Of a stretch of 64,000 nucleotides of DNA, positions 20,646 to 32,330 are shown one piece after another. The notes under the pieces are model-generated. The model worked only from the letters and a program-made list of their open reading frames with translations, was not told the origin of the DNA and did no database searches. The stretch is from Panicum virgatum (taxonomy: Eukaryota > Streptophyta > Magnoliopsida > Poales > Poaceae). The DNA lies in NCBI RefSeq assembly GCF_016808335.1, contig NC_053148.1, forward strand, positions 46,950,930 through 47,014,929. The letters run 5' to 3'. The translations under genes were made by a program, and so were the position numbers. Positions within the stretch are counted from its first letter, which is position 1. Each line of letters begins with the position of its first letter.

Positions 20646-21846
20646 CACTGCTATTAGTACCGGGCAGGAACCCCCACTTAATACCGGTTCCCGGCCTGGT
20701 ACCGTCCGATCGGTAGTACCGGTCGAGCTGACTGGTACTAAATCACACATCTAGTACCGATCAGAAATACCAACCGGTACTAAATAAATTTTCGCGCAAA
20801 AAAAAGTCAAGTTGCTTTTCCTGCTCCTCGTCCCTTTCTCTCTCCTCTCGTTTTTCTATCTATCACTGTAAACTTCGTCTTTCTGCTCTGTTCTTCAAGA
20901 ACAGAGAAAAAAGATGTGCACGCGACGGTGGCGAGAAAACTGAGAGCAGAAAAGAAGGAGCGAGGAACCGAAAAAGCTTCACTAAGATTACAACATTCAA
21001 GCCAAGACTACAAAGACCTAAAATTACCAAAAAAAAATACAACAGGAGAGATTCAACGTTCAACTACATATCTGAAAACGAAAAAATTAAAGATTCTCGT
21101 GCCCACGTCTGCCTCCTCCGCAGGGCTACGTCGGCGCGCATCTCCGCCGCCACAGCCTCGCCGCGCCGGCGCGCGTCCCCACCGCCGCAGCCTGGCCCCG
21201 CCCGTGGGCGTCCCCACCGGCGCCGCTTGGCCCCGCTCGCTCGCGCGTCCCCACTACCGCAGCCTGGCGCCGCCGTCGTGGCCTGGCCGCGCCCTGGCGC
21301 GTGTCCGCCGCCGCGACCTGGCGCCGCTGCCGCAGCCTGGCCGCGCCCTTGCGCGCGGCCCCGCCGCCACGGACTGGCCGCGCCCATGCGTGCATCCGCC
21401 GCCTGCTCGCGAGAGGAGAGAAGGTAGAAGGAAAGAGTGAAGAGATAAGGGAAAGGGGAGAAGGGAGAGGATGAACAGATAGATAAAGAGCCGTTGTTGG
21501 CCACTCGTTCCGTAAATTTTTTCGCGTGGTCATGTTAGTATCGGGTGGAGGCTCCACCGGTATTAACAGAATACTTTTTTTACCGGGTGTAGACTCTACC
21601 CGGTACTAAATATTCTGGGTGTCATTTAGTACCGGCTGGAGCAACAAGTCGGTATTAAATGGTCGCTAGATGTTGCACTGCTCGTGTCGGTGGCGCTTTT
21701 TAATCCCGGCTCGGAGTTCCAGCCGGTACTAACCAGCTCCCGGGGACACTGTGCGTCCCGCCCGGTACTAAATTGATCCGTTAGTACCAGACCAAAGTGC
21801 GACCAGTACTAACGTGCAAGGATGAATGAGCCATTTTCTGGCAGTG
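20646..21846. mobile_element. Non-autonomous CACTA transposon
   Basis: It begins CACTGCTATTAG and ends TTTCTGGCAGTG. Both ends carry many subterminal copies of TAGTACCGG and its complement CCGGTACTA, pointing inward and outward. This is the hallmark of grass CACTA elements. The interior has no transposase, only a GC-rich repeated segment. The flanking triplets are GTA and TTA, so the 3-bp duplication is imperfect, perhaps because the left one overlaps the Stowaway edge. Confidence 0.8.
21130..21400. repeat. GC-rich tandem repeat inside the CACTA element
   Basis: Roughly 45-bp imperfect units built on CGCCGCAGCCTGGCCGCGCCC occur about six times. Open frames run through it on both strands (Ala, Arg, Gly, Pro-rich) but look like products of base composition, not genes. 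It may derive from a captured GC-rich host exon that then amplified. Confidence 0.55.
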
Positions 21847-22627
21847 TTATAATGTATAATCTCCTATCTAAATTCTTATACTGATCCATCTGTGTTTGGA
21901 TCTAATTGCTAATGTCTCGAAGTGCTAAAATTTAGCACTAGTCCATCCAAACATGAGTGTTAATATAATAGGGTAGGCTAAACTTTATATAAGACTCCGA
22001 AATTTCAGCAAAGATATAAGTGCTAATCTTTGCTAAAGTTTGTCACCCAATTTTAATTTATTTCTAACAAACCCTTAATGAGAAAAAGGTTGATAACAAT
22101 CTAGTAGTTATCACTATGTATTAAGATGCGTCTAGATACGTAGACTGGCCAAATATTATGAAAGGGAGATGAAATATAACTTTATTGTATTAGTAAATAT
22201 ATATGTGTTGCTAATAGGTGATACGGTGAAGCATCCTATAAATCTCTATTTACTTAAATAATACTCTAAGCATCTAACACTTCTTAAATGTCATTGACCC
22301 CTCCCCCCTTCCCCTACCTCCCCAAAAAAGCAAAACATTCATTGGCGTCCTTCACGGTGCTAGCTAGGAAAAGAATAAAAACTCGGAACGACAACAGCGC
22401 CCATCATGATGTAGCATGCACACCACGCCCCAACACTGTGCCTCGATGAGCGACCCAACGTCGTCGTCGCCAGCTTCCTCGTGTGGTTACTCTGCCAAGC
22501 GGCGTCTCCGTTACTCTATACCGGCACACTCTGCTTCCTCCCAGTAATCTATGCGTGCCCGCGCCGTTCCCCTTTCCCTCTCGATAGCCTTTTTCCCTCT
22601 CGATAGCCTTTCTCTGAGAGGAAGTAT
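21847..22627. other. Intergenic DNA, perhaps with a MITE relic
   Basis: Near 21890-22080 words such as GTGTTTGGATC and TCTAACAAACCC suggest a decayed MITE, but the ends do not pair well. The remainder shows no gene. Confidence 0.3.
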
Positions 22628-23360
22628 TATAATAGGACATAAACATGTAAAAAACATAGTCCTATTAGATCATTATTTGTGATTTTATTGATTGTGTGAC
22701 AAAATAATCAATAGGACTAACAAATTTGTGAGATCATATTTGTAAAAATTTTAGATCTCATAGATAAAATCAAATGTGTTCAATGTGCCGTAGAGATGTG
22801 TCCAATTTACCATCGAGACGCCAAATCTTAGTGAAAAAGCAGAGATGTCCAAATGACTGTCGCGACGAGTTGGACAAGTGGATGCATAAACAGTAGCACC
22901 GGTTTAACCGATGACCATGCACCGGTCTAACCGATTACCGATGGTCACCGGATAATTTAACGCAAAGGCATCGGTGCATTGTACAGAGCGCATGAAGACC
23001 AAGTCATAAAACATCAGTGACACCGGTTGAACCAACGGTCAAGAAATGGGCGTCGGTGCATTCACCGTACTATTGACAAGAGAGCATTTCAAGCGCGCAG
23101 AAGCCAACTCTGCAGCATAGGTTGAACCGATGGTGCATCGGAGCAAGACGTCGGTGCAATGACATCAGCGCTGCAGGAAAGTCAAAAAAAATCTCTTCAG
23201 CACCGGTTGAACCGATGGACCATCGGTGCAATATATCGGTTTAACAAATGGTTGGTGACTCAGCGGGACAAGTGCGTCAGAAGGCCAACGACTATTTTAG
23301 AAGCCGTGTGTGACCTGTTACACTGATGCCCAGTCATCAGTTTTTTTGATGCGATACGTA

Positions 23361-23696
23361 GGGGTTGTTTGGTTCCAGGGACTTTTTTTAAGTCCCTGGA
23401 ACTTTTTAGTATTTAGAAGTATTAAATAAAAGTTAATTATAAAACTAACTGCAGAACCCTGGGGCTAAATTGCGAGACGAATCTAATGAGGTATATTAAT
23501 CTATGATTAGTGGATGGTTACTGTAGCATCACTATAGCAAATTATGAATTAATTAGGCTCATTAGATTCGTCTCGCGAAAAAGCACTCAGCTGTCAAAAA
23601 ACATTTATAAACATATTTTATTTAATACTACAAAATAGTAAGATTCCTTTTGATGTGATAGAGACTTCTGAAAAAAGTTTTGTTCCAAACAGGGCC
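23361..23696. mobile_element. MITE nested in the copia LTR
   Basis: Ends GGGGTTGTTTGGTTCC and TGTTCCAAACAGGGCC form an imperfect inverted repeat. The interior has the widespread grass motif GGCTCATTAGATTCGTCTCGC and its near inverse. The likely target duplication is GTA or CGTA. It has no coding capacity. Confidence 0.7.
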
Positions 23697-24150
23697 GTAG
23701 AAAATGGGTAATGGCTAATAACGGCTCTATGTATATATGCCATCCTCTGGCCATTTTGAAGTTACTGGAGTTAAAAGACATTACACCCACATCCAAGAAC
23801 ACCTCCAAGCAATCCAAAAGCATAGTAATCAAATTCTTAGTCCTTAGCATAATTTTTGTGAGTGTTTGTGCTAGATTAGCTCTTAAGTGAGTGAGAGAGC
23901 AAGGTGTTGTGCCTTGTGCTATGGTTCTAGAGTGAACCAACATTGTATCTCGGTGCGTCGGCCCCTTGGAGCATTGGTGGCTCGCCGGCACGTCAACGAC
24001 TCTCCGGTTTGGCGTGGAGCGGCGTCGACATCCTTTTTGCGGGGGATGTGGAGACCTTCACTCTTCTTGGTGAAGCTCCTTAGTGGAAATCGGGATCAAG
24101 GTGACTGTGGTGACTCGGTGTCTCCGGAAGAGACTTGATTACCGAGAAGC

Positions 24151-24155
24151 AATAC
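24151..24155. repeat. Target-site duplication AATAC, left copy
   Basis: Precedes TGTAACACC of the left Tekay LTR. The same AATAC follows the right LTR at 39732-39736, and joining the two flanks restores a continuous copia LTR. Confidence 0.95.
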
Positions 24156-27100
24156 TGTAACACCTCTGGTGTTTAGCACTATTTTAAACACGCAATTAAC
24201 ATTTAAGGACCAAGTTAATTACATCAGGCTTTTCACATACGTATATGTATATGTGCATATGTGCAAATGTACGCATGCAGTGACATATACATTGCTTTAA
24301 TTTTCAAATCAATCCACTCGTGCCTATGAAATTGAGTAGGGACCTTTCCCTTATCTTAATTAACAAATTACTAGTTGGAATCTAGGGGAGAAAACAAAAT
24401 TTTGCACATGAAATGATAAGTCATTCAAATCACGGGTTTTGGAAATTCAAAATAATTTTTAAACCATAACTCGAATGAAATTTTGCCCAACACGAAAGTT
24501 GTAAATCTTTGAATTTCCTACAACTTTGATGTTCACCGTTTTTCGAGTTTCAATACAAAAATTTGAATCATTTTGAGTCAAATTTCGGTTGACTCTCTCT
24601 CCCTCCTTTCTCCCTCCTCTGCTCTGTTTCCCTGCTTCCCGAGAGCAGAGCCGAGTAGGCCATCATGCCGCGTCCAGCACGCGCTCCTGCTCATTGCCTG
24701 CACCGCCGCTGAGTCGCTGCCCCGTCGAGCACGCACCGCGCCCTTGCCATCACTGCGCTTCGCTCCGCTCGGGCACGCCACGACGCGACGACGCCGTGAC
24801 GACAAACGAGCCGGTCGCACCCCCGCCATCAATGCCACGCCCGCCCGCTGCTGCCACCACGCTGCGGCCGCCGTTGACCCCAAGCCATGCTCTCCTCACT
24901 GCACTCTCCCCGGCTTCAATGCCGCACCACGACGCCGGCTCCACAACGCGCACTCGGCGCCGTAGGCCATCAGTGCCGTCGGCCATCAGTGCCGCCCGGC
25001 CTTTACCCTCGCCCCTCCCTTGCCTAGCTCTCCTCCCCCTCATTTTTCCTTCGCAGCGAAGCCTCCTCTCACTCCCACTCCACTCCCTTTCCCCCAGAGC
25101 CGAGCTTCCCCCTGCGCCAGAACACCAGCCGTCCCGCCATGGCCGCTGCCTCCCCCTAGCTCCACGCGGAGCCCCCTCCTCCGCCCTTCCTCGCCCCAAA
25201 TGGACCCCGCAGCAAGATTCCTCTCGCCGTAGTGAAGCTCCCAGACCCGCTCGCCTCCGCCCCGGACCGCCGGAGCGGCGCCGCCGCCGCCGTCCGCCGG
25301 CCCTGCTCCACGCCAGCGAGCCGCCTTCGGCCACCCCGAGACCAACCCGAGCCGCCCAGGGGTAGAGCTCGCCTGCCTCTTGCCTTTCCCCCACCTAGCC
25401 CTCGCCGCCGGCGAGCTCCTCGCCGAGATTTCGGCCGCCTGCCGCCTCCTCTGTTCCAACTTCGGCCAGGGGCCTCCCTGCAATTTGTTTTAATCTTCCA
25501 GGGGCCCAACTGCAAAGTTCCGTTTTCTTTTTCTTTTGTTTTGAAAAACAGCAAAATTGTAAAATCAATAATAAATCACAGAAAAATTATAAAAATGCAA
25601 ACTCAACTTTTCTGGAATCCTTGTGACTAGATCTACAACTTTTGTTACATGCACTTTTTCATTTGCTCACTAGTTTTTGCTTCATTTAAAATACAAAGAA
25701 TATGTAGCTTTTATTGTATCTCAAGTTATATTCATGTTCTGGTTCTGATTTTTGGACAGTGTTGTATTATCAAATAGTATGGCTCTGTGTAAAAATTTCA
25801 TGACCATAGGATCTTGATTTATGCCTAGGTTAAATAGTTTTATTTATCCAAGTTGTTCTGAGATGATTCATGAGCTGAAACTTTTATAGTTGCTCTATTT
25901 CGATACATGTATTCTTCAAAAAAAAGTTTGGAAATTTTTAGTTAAGTCGGTCCAAATAATTTATGGTAGGAAGGAATGTACTAAATCATGAAAAATAGTT
26001 TCTGTGCCTGGAAAAATCTAATATTTTTGTTATAGTCTTTACTTATGTTGGGAACCATTCCTGTAAATTTTGAAGCTCAGAATCTTGGTATAACAGTCTG
26101 TGGAATTTAGTTTTGATCCATGCAGCTATATATTGTACTATTTTTCTAGCCTTGTGTAATGCTTAGTTAAATCTGAAATTTTTATAGTAGGTTCATCATC
26201 ATATCCCCAAAACTCATTTATTGTTTCGTTACTAGTACTCGCATGGTTTCTTCTGTACAATTTAATCTTAATTCTAGTAGTAGCAGCTTATGCTATTTTT
26301 AGTGATTAATTTGCTTGACGAAAATGTCTGAAATTTTGACAGTAGTTTTGTGTCTAAGCAAAGTACTCTGTATAAAAATCTCAGCACCAGAAACTATATT
26401 TAACAACAGTTATGAATAATCCATGTTTGCTATTGAAAAATAGCTTTTACGAAAAGGCAAAACCCTCACTTACTTAATGAGAAATAGTTAATCTAGATAA
26501 TACTCTATAAACGATTGCCCAAGGAGATGTAAAGGAAATATTTTACAACTTTATAGTGAAGTAAATAATAAATTTATCATCACACAACTCATACATGTGC
26601 ATTTCATATAGATACGACTACTCTCGCTGACGGTACGTACGAGCTGGTACCGGAGTCCGAGAGTGAGCAGCGTGAAGCTCAAGTGAATCTAATTGAAGCC
26701 ACTGAAGACCCGAACCAAGTTTCAGAAGAGCCCAAGGCTAGTTACGCTCAGGAAGGCAAGCCCCGAAGCAGGACCTACTATTTTCAACATTATGCCACTT
26801 ATTGTTTCTATATACTTGTGCAATTAAGTTTACAGGAGTTCATTGAAACCTTAGTTGCATGATCCTAGGTACCTATGTTTGAACACTAGTATGTGTAGGT
26901 CACTAGATAGCTATGCTAATGATTCGGTAGAAGTCGAGTGGTTTCCTGTCACTCGCGAGCTTATAGGAGTTGAATGTCTAATATATGCTGCAATCATAAG
27001 GTCCATGGGCGGGGCTATGGTACTTGTGGATGCCCCGTCTATTTAGTGAAAAAATATTAAGGCCACAGTGTGTGTAGTGGTGGTTAAGAGTTTGAACGTA

Positions 27101-28148
27101 CTAACCACATGCCGAGAATATGGTAATCGGTAAGATTAAGTACCTGATGGAACCGGCCGTGGAACATACTCCCCACTGTCTGGTCTTTGTTCACGCACGG
27201 GTGCAGGGCACCCTAGGGCGGTGGGCCTGTTCCATGCCCGGGGAAAAAGGAGAAAAGTCGCGTGGGTGACTTCATTCTCCATGCGTGTGTTTAGGTCTGC
27301 CTGGCCAGGTTAACAAATTCGATTCGAATCGTCCGTTGCTCGCGGATATTGAGACTGCTTAACCCTTTTGCCCCATAGAGTAAGAAGTGGAACAATGATG
27401 ATGAGAAATATGGTTGAATGATGAAAAATAATTGTTTTCCACCATGTATGCTACTGGATAGATGGTCACTTAGAATGGTTAATTGAACTAGAATCTCGAA
27501 GCTAAAATTTGAAATTAAGGATTTACTCTTAGTTGCTTTTCGGCGAAACAAACCCCTCCAGCCAAAAGACTTGCATTTCTAGGTAGTGGGCTAAGTATAC
27601 CCATATTCGGGTAAGGCTTACTGAGTATTAGTATACTCAGTCTTGCTTGTGGCTCAACTTTGTTTTCAGGTGATACGTTTGAAGATCAGATAGCTAGCTT
27701 GACTTGGCCGTATACTTTACCTCCTGGTTGGTCGGTGGAGTGGGATCCGACTCTAGCCAACGATGACAATGCCGAGTGATGTCATGTACGGGCTTCATTA
27801 TAACATCTTGTATCATCGTTTAGAACTCGCTTCATTTCCGCTGCAGTTGAATTCTGAACTACTTTAAGTTTGACTTTCAAGTACCTTTCTAAGATTTCGA
27901 ACTCGGTTTGTATTATTTAAGTTAAGACTCTGTGATGTAAGAATTTGTGAAATGTTGTACTGTCTGGACTCACCTTCGTGTGAGTTGCTTGTAAGCTTTG
28001 GGTTTCGAATGTTGCTCAGGTGGTTTTATCGGGACTCTACCCGACTGGACTGTCGAATTACTCCGTTTGAAGTGCGTGTTAGCCGGGATCACATTTATGG
28101 TTATTGTTAGCGCACTTGAGCCGGATTAATTTGGGCGGCTCTGCCACA
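24156..28148 (+). repeat. 5' LTR of the Tekay element
   Basis: Starts TGTAACACC, ends CTGCCACA. Mostly AT-rich, with a strongly GC-rich stretch (about 24640-25480) that begins with a CTCTCTCC-rich tract and gives many overlapping spurious frames. I take no coding gene from it. Confidence 0.95.
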
Positions 28149-28150
28149 GC

Positions 28151-28163
28151 TGGTATCAGAGCC
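28151..28163 (+). promoter_or_regulatory. Primer binding site, initiator-Met tRNA
   Basis: TGGTATCAGAGCC begins 2 bases after the LTR end. It is the standard plant iMet primer site. Confidence 0.9.
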
Positions 28164-28514
28164 GAACAAAGCGCACACCTGAGTGTGCGACAAGATTTCA
28201 AAAGTTTTCCTTAAAACTTGGCCACAAAATCGCGGTTGGAAAATACGTTGGTTCGCTAAGGATTGTGCATAGTACGTAAAGCCCTAGGGAAAATTATGGG
28301 AGTTACTAGGTGGCTATCTAACTTATGGTTTATTTATGACTGACTTCCAGCACATTTCTTTCTATACTTTAAATTCAGTACTTTACATTATGTAACGATG
28401 CACCTACACTAAGGTAAGACGGTAAGGATCCTCTGTCAATTGAGAGAGCTTGACCTTCCCGTCGGTGATGCGAGCCGAACGTTGCCCTCAAGCAGTGGCT
28501 TACTTGAGGTGCCA

Positions 28515-28546
28515 CCAATATACCAACTATTAGTTGACTATATTGG
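28515..28546 (+). promoter_or_regulatory. Leader hairpin 1
   Basis: Outer stem CCAATATA/TATATTGG and inner stem CAACT/AGTTG with loop ATT, separated by a 1x2 internal loop. Partner of the hairpin at 28643-28674, with compensatory changes. Confidence 0.65.
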
Positions 28547-28642
28547 GAGTAAAGTATACTCAGTCAGCTGAGGGAGTCTGACCTTCCCGTCGGTGATGCG
28601 AACCGAACGCTGCGCTAAAGCAGTGGTCTACTTGAGCTGCTG

Positions 28643-28674
28643 CCAATATACCGACCATCGGTCGATTATATTGG
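28643..28674 (+). promoter_or_regulatory. Leader hairpin 2
   Basis: Same outer stem CCAATATA/TATATTGG; inner stem CGACC/GGTCG with loop ATC. Compared with hairpin 1, both changed stem pairs are replaced on both sides (A-T to G-C and T-A to C-G). The other two differences are in unpaired positions. Confidence 0.65.
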
Positions 28675-28782
28675 GAGTAAAAGAAACCGTGAATACGTCA
28701 CCTCGGTAGCGTATGAGCGTTGTCCATACAGTGTTGGACGCATGGATGTTGTTTCTATAGTGAGCGGTAATGTATGGAAACG

Positions 28783-28806
28783 CTTTCATGAGTGCTGGCA
28801 TGAAAG
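28783..28806 (+). promoter_or_regulatory. Leader stem-loop CTTTCATG/CATGAAAG
   Basis: A perfect 8-bp stem with an 8-base loop, in the leader about 110 bp after the second covarying hairpin. It may be part of the same RNA fold. Confidence 0.45.
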
Positions 28807-28890
28807 GTTCAATGAATATATATTTGTCAATTTTCTGCAGGTACACTAACAACGATTACGTAAGTTAAGAACGGTTAGAACTCGGCTTGA

Positions 28891-28905
28891 TATATATATA
28901 TATAT
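28891..28905. repeat. (TA)n microsatellite
   Basis: Uninterrupted TA repeats in the Tekay leader. Confidence 0.9.
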
Positions 28906-29694
28906 GGAGAGACGTAAATTGTGCCATGCCACCGGTGCTAACCCCGTAAGTCCAACGCTATTTGGCAATTGTTTTCCTTGTGAGGACGAATAGGTCGTGC
29001 ATGCATCATGATCATAAACTGAAAGCCAATGAAAATGGATGTGGGTTAGTCGGGAATATTAAGGTTTGCACATGAGCACGATTCATTTTCTCTCGATTAA
29101 GGTTTATCTAGAAATCTGTCATTTTCTGCTATATCCGGAAGATGGATTTATTTGACCTAGGAGATGACCTTATCTGTAGAAGTGCCAGTGGTGAATTTTG
29201 TTCCAAAACTTGTCTACTATCTTCTGTTCAAATTTAAGAATTTTGAGACAAGTATGCGGTGAGTTACGGTAGAAACTTTCAGACCACTGTTCTTTGACAG
29301 TTTTGAGCACTTCTGTTGCACAAATTTTTAGCCCATCCTTGAGAAGGTTTCTGCAAAAATGATAAACACAAAACTTGTAGCAAATTGACTCATCCAGCTA
29401 CTGTAAAAAAATGACAATTTTTGGCCGAACAGATTGTTCTTGACACACCCATTACTAGCTCTCTGTCTGCTGGAAATTTCTGGGTGTACAGTCACTAGAA
29501 ACTTAAGGATAAGACTATATTAGACTCTGATCTAGCTCTTGTGTTGACTAGAAAAGTTGTGCACAAAGATCTTATGAGTGTTCTGGTAAAATTTGAGAAT
29601 TTTCGGAGCACAATTGTTTCAGTTATACTTGTTTTCGTGCACTACCCAGAATCTGTTTTTAAACATCACTCACTTGTGCACATCTTTTGTACAT

Positions 29695-30571
29695 ATGGCT
29701 GCCCCTGCTCTCCTCGTGTTTGATGAGGAGGGGCGTGCACACTCCGAGTGCACACACTGGCAGGGTTTCCCCTCCATTCTTTGGGAAGTGATGCGCGACG
29801 CCGGATATCCCAGTCCCCCGCGCTATGTGGGCGAGGAGTTCCATGGGATGGGAGTTGCGCGCTGTCGCGTGCGCATGACTCATGCTCCCCACCCTTTTCC
29901 AGCTCACTGGGCTTCCTTGGAGCTGGAGGTAGTTGGATACCGTCTGGTTGACACTTGGGAACTTGCAGCCATGAGAGCGCTCAACAAGTTTTGCGAAAAA
30001 AAATTATGCAGCTGTCACACTAGCCCCTATTGGCCTCTTCCTAGCAGAGCAACCCAATGACCCTAACTGGCTTAGTCGGGTCGGACACACTAGGTACCTT
30101 CAGCAAAACAGAGCTGCAGAGACTATCTCTATGTCGGTGAAGTGAATGAATGCACTCTACCGCTTGTAGACCTTACAGGCCAAAGCCATGGCCCAGATCA
30201 TTGGTTCTGCACAGACTAGCCATGAGATGGTGAATGCTAAGAACGAGCAGATCGCGGATCTTGATGCCCATATTGGCCAACTTGAGGGTCAAGTTGAGGA
30301 GCGTGACGCTCTCTTGGACGAGAGGGATGCTGACTTTGCACTTCTGGAGCAGTAGTTCACCGCCCAACAGATTCAGCTAGATAATGTTTTGAATCGCATC
30401 GAGGTGTTAGAGGCTCAGCAGGCCCCTCTCGAGGTCATGGAGGAGGATCCCCAGGAGGTTCAGGGTATCTCAGGACTTGACACTATGTCTGGAGTGCCCA
30501 TGCCACTACTTCCAGGAGCTCACTCACCAGTGAGGAGCGAGTCGTCAGTCCACAACCTCGACGACTTTTAG
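29695..30571 (+). pseudogene. Extra ORF upstream of gag (orf0-like) in the Tekay element
   Basis: Starts MAAPALLVFDEEG at an ATG in good context. It encodes an unrecognised globular part (about 100 residues, with HWQGFPSILWEVMRDAGYPSP). A helical coiled-coil part follows (EQIADLDAHIGQLEGQVEERD), then an acidic tail ending at 30571. The frame breaks at an A-run (8 A where 7 would keep frame, 29996-30003). TGA at 30143, TAG at 30167 and TAG at 30353 follow in the second frame. An additional ORF at this place is known from rice RIRE3/RIRE8-type elements. Its function is unknown; a coiled coil suggests self-association. Confidence 0.7.
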
Positions 30572-31212
30572 ATGTTGTCTTAAGTAGTCTTTTGCGCATA
30601 CTCCTCGATAGGGTAGCCTAACTTTTGGACAGTGATGTAATAGGCTAACTAATAGTTGATTATCTTGCTTTTGTAATGAGTGCCACTCAAATGTAAAAAT
30701 ACTTTAATCGCTTAGGCCTTGGCTAAGAACTTGATGGATGGTTGTAATGGTTTGCTTGCAGTTGAATCTATCACTGCAGAAACTTGTCTAAATTTTTATC
30801 CATGTTTCCTTGCATTTCTGGGCTGTGTGTTGAATACCAAAGTTGTCGTGAATTTCATGACCTAGGTGCTCACAAAATTTCAGCATCATTAGACTTGTGT
30901 GCCAACAGTACCTCGGCCTGCTGAAAAACAGACTGGACAGAGAGGCAAAAATTGCATTTTTCGACCATCTTAACTATCGATTTAGCTTTGGAGTTGAATA
31001 CCAAAGTTGTGGTATGTTAAATTATCTATCTTCTGTCAAAATTTGGGCGCATTTCGATGAACAGAGTGCAAGTTATGGATTTTCTTGTAACGAACAGCGT
31101 TGCTGTCCCTGTTGTTATCATACTCATTCCAGTTCTACTTTTCCGCACTTACCCTTCTGTACATTGGGGAAGTCGTATATCACCATACTAATGAAAGAAT
31201 TTGCCGTTCCAG

Positions 31213-32330
31213 ATGGTGGGAGCGACACGTAGCACCCCTGATGGTTTCGGGAACGCGAATGCTAGCGGATCGCAACAGCCGCCACCACCGCCACCCAACT
31301 TCGCGAATATCTGGCCACCCAAACCGAGTTACTCCGCCAACTCGTCAATGGACAGCAACAATAGCAGCAGCGGGGTGGGAACAATGTTCATCAACCTCAA
31401 GCTGCTGGTTACCCGGAATTCTTCGCAACCAAGCCCCCTCTGTTCCACAAGACAGAAGAGCCGCTGGATGCGGATGCTTGGATTCGCACAATCGAGTCCA
31501 AGTTTTTACTACTTCTGGTGCCATGCTCAGAGCAAAACAAGGCTCGCTTTGCCGCGCAACAGCTTCGCGGTTCGGCGCGTCTTTGGTGGGATAACTATCT
31601 TGGCATGCTCCCGGCTGATCACATTGTCACTTGGGATGAATTCAAGACTGCATTCAAGGGTCACCATATTCCAGAAGGACTCATGGAAAGGAAGCTGAAT
31701 GAGTTCCTGGCTCTTACTCAAGGGACTCGAACAGTTCTCCAATATGCCCAAGCTTTCAACAATCTATGTCAGTACGCGGGCTATCATGCTGACACGGATG
31801 CTAAGAAGCGTGATCGTTTTCGTAGAGGCTTAAGTACCAAGCTCAAGGAACGTTTGAACCCCGTTAAGGTTGACACTTACAATGAGCTGGTTAATCTAGC
31901 AATCACTGAAGAGGATTGTATCATGGCTCACTGTGCTGACAAAAAGAGGAAAGCACCAGCTGGACCCTCTAGTGCTCCACCACAGAGGTATCGCATAGTG
32001 CAGAATGTTGCACCCCATGCTCCTCAGAAGGCCCCTCAGCAAGGGCGTTGGGTTATCAGACCTCCACCACAGCAGGGCATTGCACGTCTCCCTATTCCTC
32101 AGTTAACTGGCCCAAGGACAAATACGCCACAGCCAACCCGTCCAGGCAATGGAAATCGTTGCTTCAATTGTGGGAGCTCAACTCATTTCGCCCGTGATTG
32201 CCCGCAGCCCAGGCGACAAAACCAGGGACAAGGTTCTAATGAGAACAACAAGAACAAGGGTAGAAGACAGACCATTCAGGTCAGGCAAGGGCGGGTCCAT
32301 TTCACCACTCTTGCAGAACTTCCTGACGGC
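31213..32330 (+). pseudogene. Gag of the Tekay element
   Basis: The N-terminal frame from the ATG at 31213 is Gln/Pro-rich. The capsid domain lies in another frame, so a 1-base shift sits near the CCACCACCGCC tract around 31290. A TAG (31362-31364) interrupts a Gln run (CAG to TAG). The capsid has [27 protein letters not shown] and [19 protein letters not shown] zinc knuckle [14 protein letters not shown] is at 32160-32201. Gag coats and packages the genomic RNA. Confidence 0.85.

Larger units (their letters stand above)
22628..24155 (+). mobile_element. SIRE/Maximus-type copia LTR, left portion
   Basis: This has the features of a grass Maximus LTR: repeated CACCGGTTGAACCGATG words (22895-23240), a TATA-like CTATGTATATATGCC at 23730, a long leader, and the end segment TGATTACCGAGAAGCAATAC. 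It is cut at 24155 by the Tekay element and resumes at 39737. A MITE interrupts it at 23361-23696. The left border is approximate because I cannot find the terminal TG with confidence. No internal copia coding region belongs to it here, so it is a solo LTR or a fragment. Confidence 0.65.
28436..28690 (+). repeat. Two-unit tandem repeat in the Tekay leader
   Basis: Two copies of a 128-bp unit start at 28436 and 28564. They share GACCTTCCCGTCGGTGATGCG, and each ends in a 32-base hairpin followed by GGAGTAAA. They lie in the untranslated leader of the genomic RNA, between the primer site and the first ORF. This is the region where packaging and dimerisation signals of retroelements usually are. 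Confidence 0.85.

Noticed and set aside
22895..23240. Repeated CACCGGTTGAACCGATG words as a CRISPR-like or regulatory array
   Set aside because: Spacing and orientation are irregular, and such words are typical of Maximus-type copia LTRs in grasses.
24589..25630. Long open frames on both strands in the GC-rich part of the Tekay LTR
   Set aside because: They overlap on both strands, are Ala/Pro/Arg-rich, and recur with frame differences at 36149-37176 in the other LTR. They look like base-composition artefacts.
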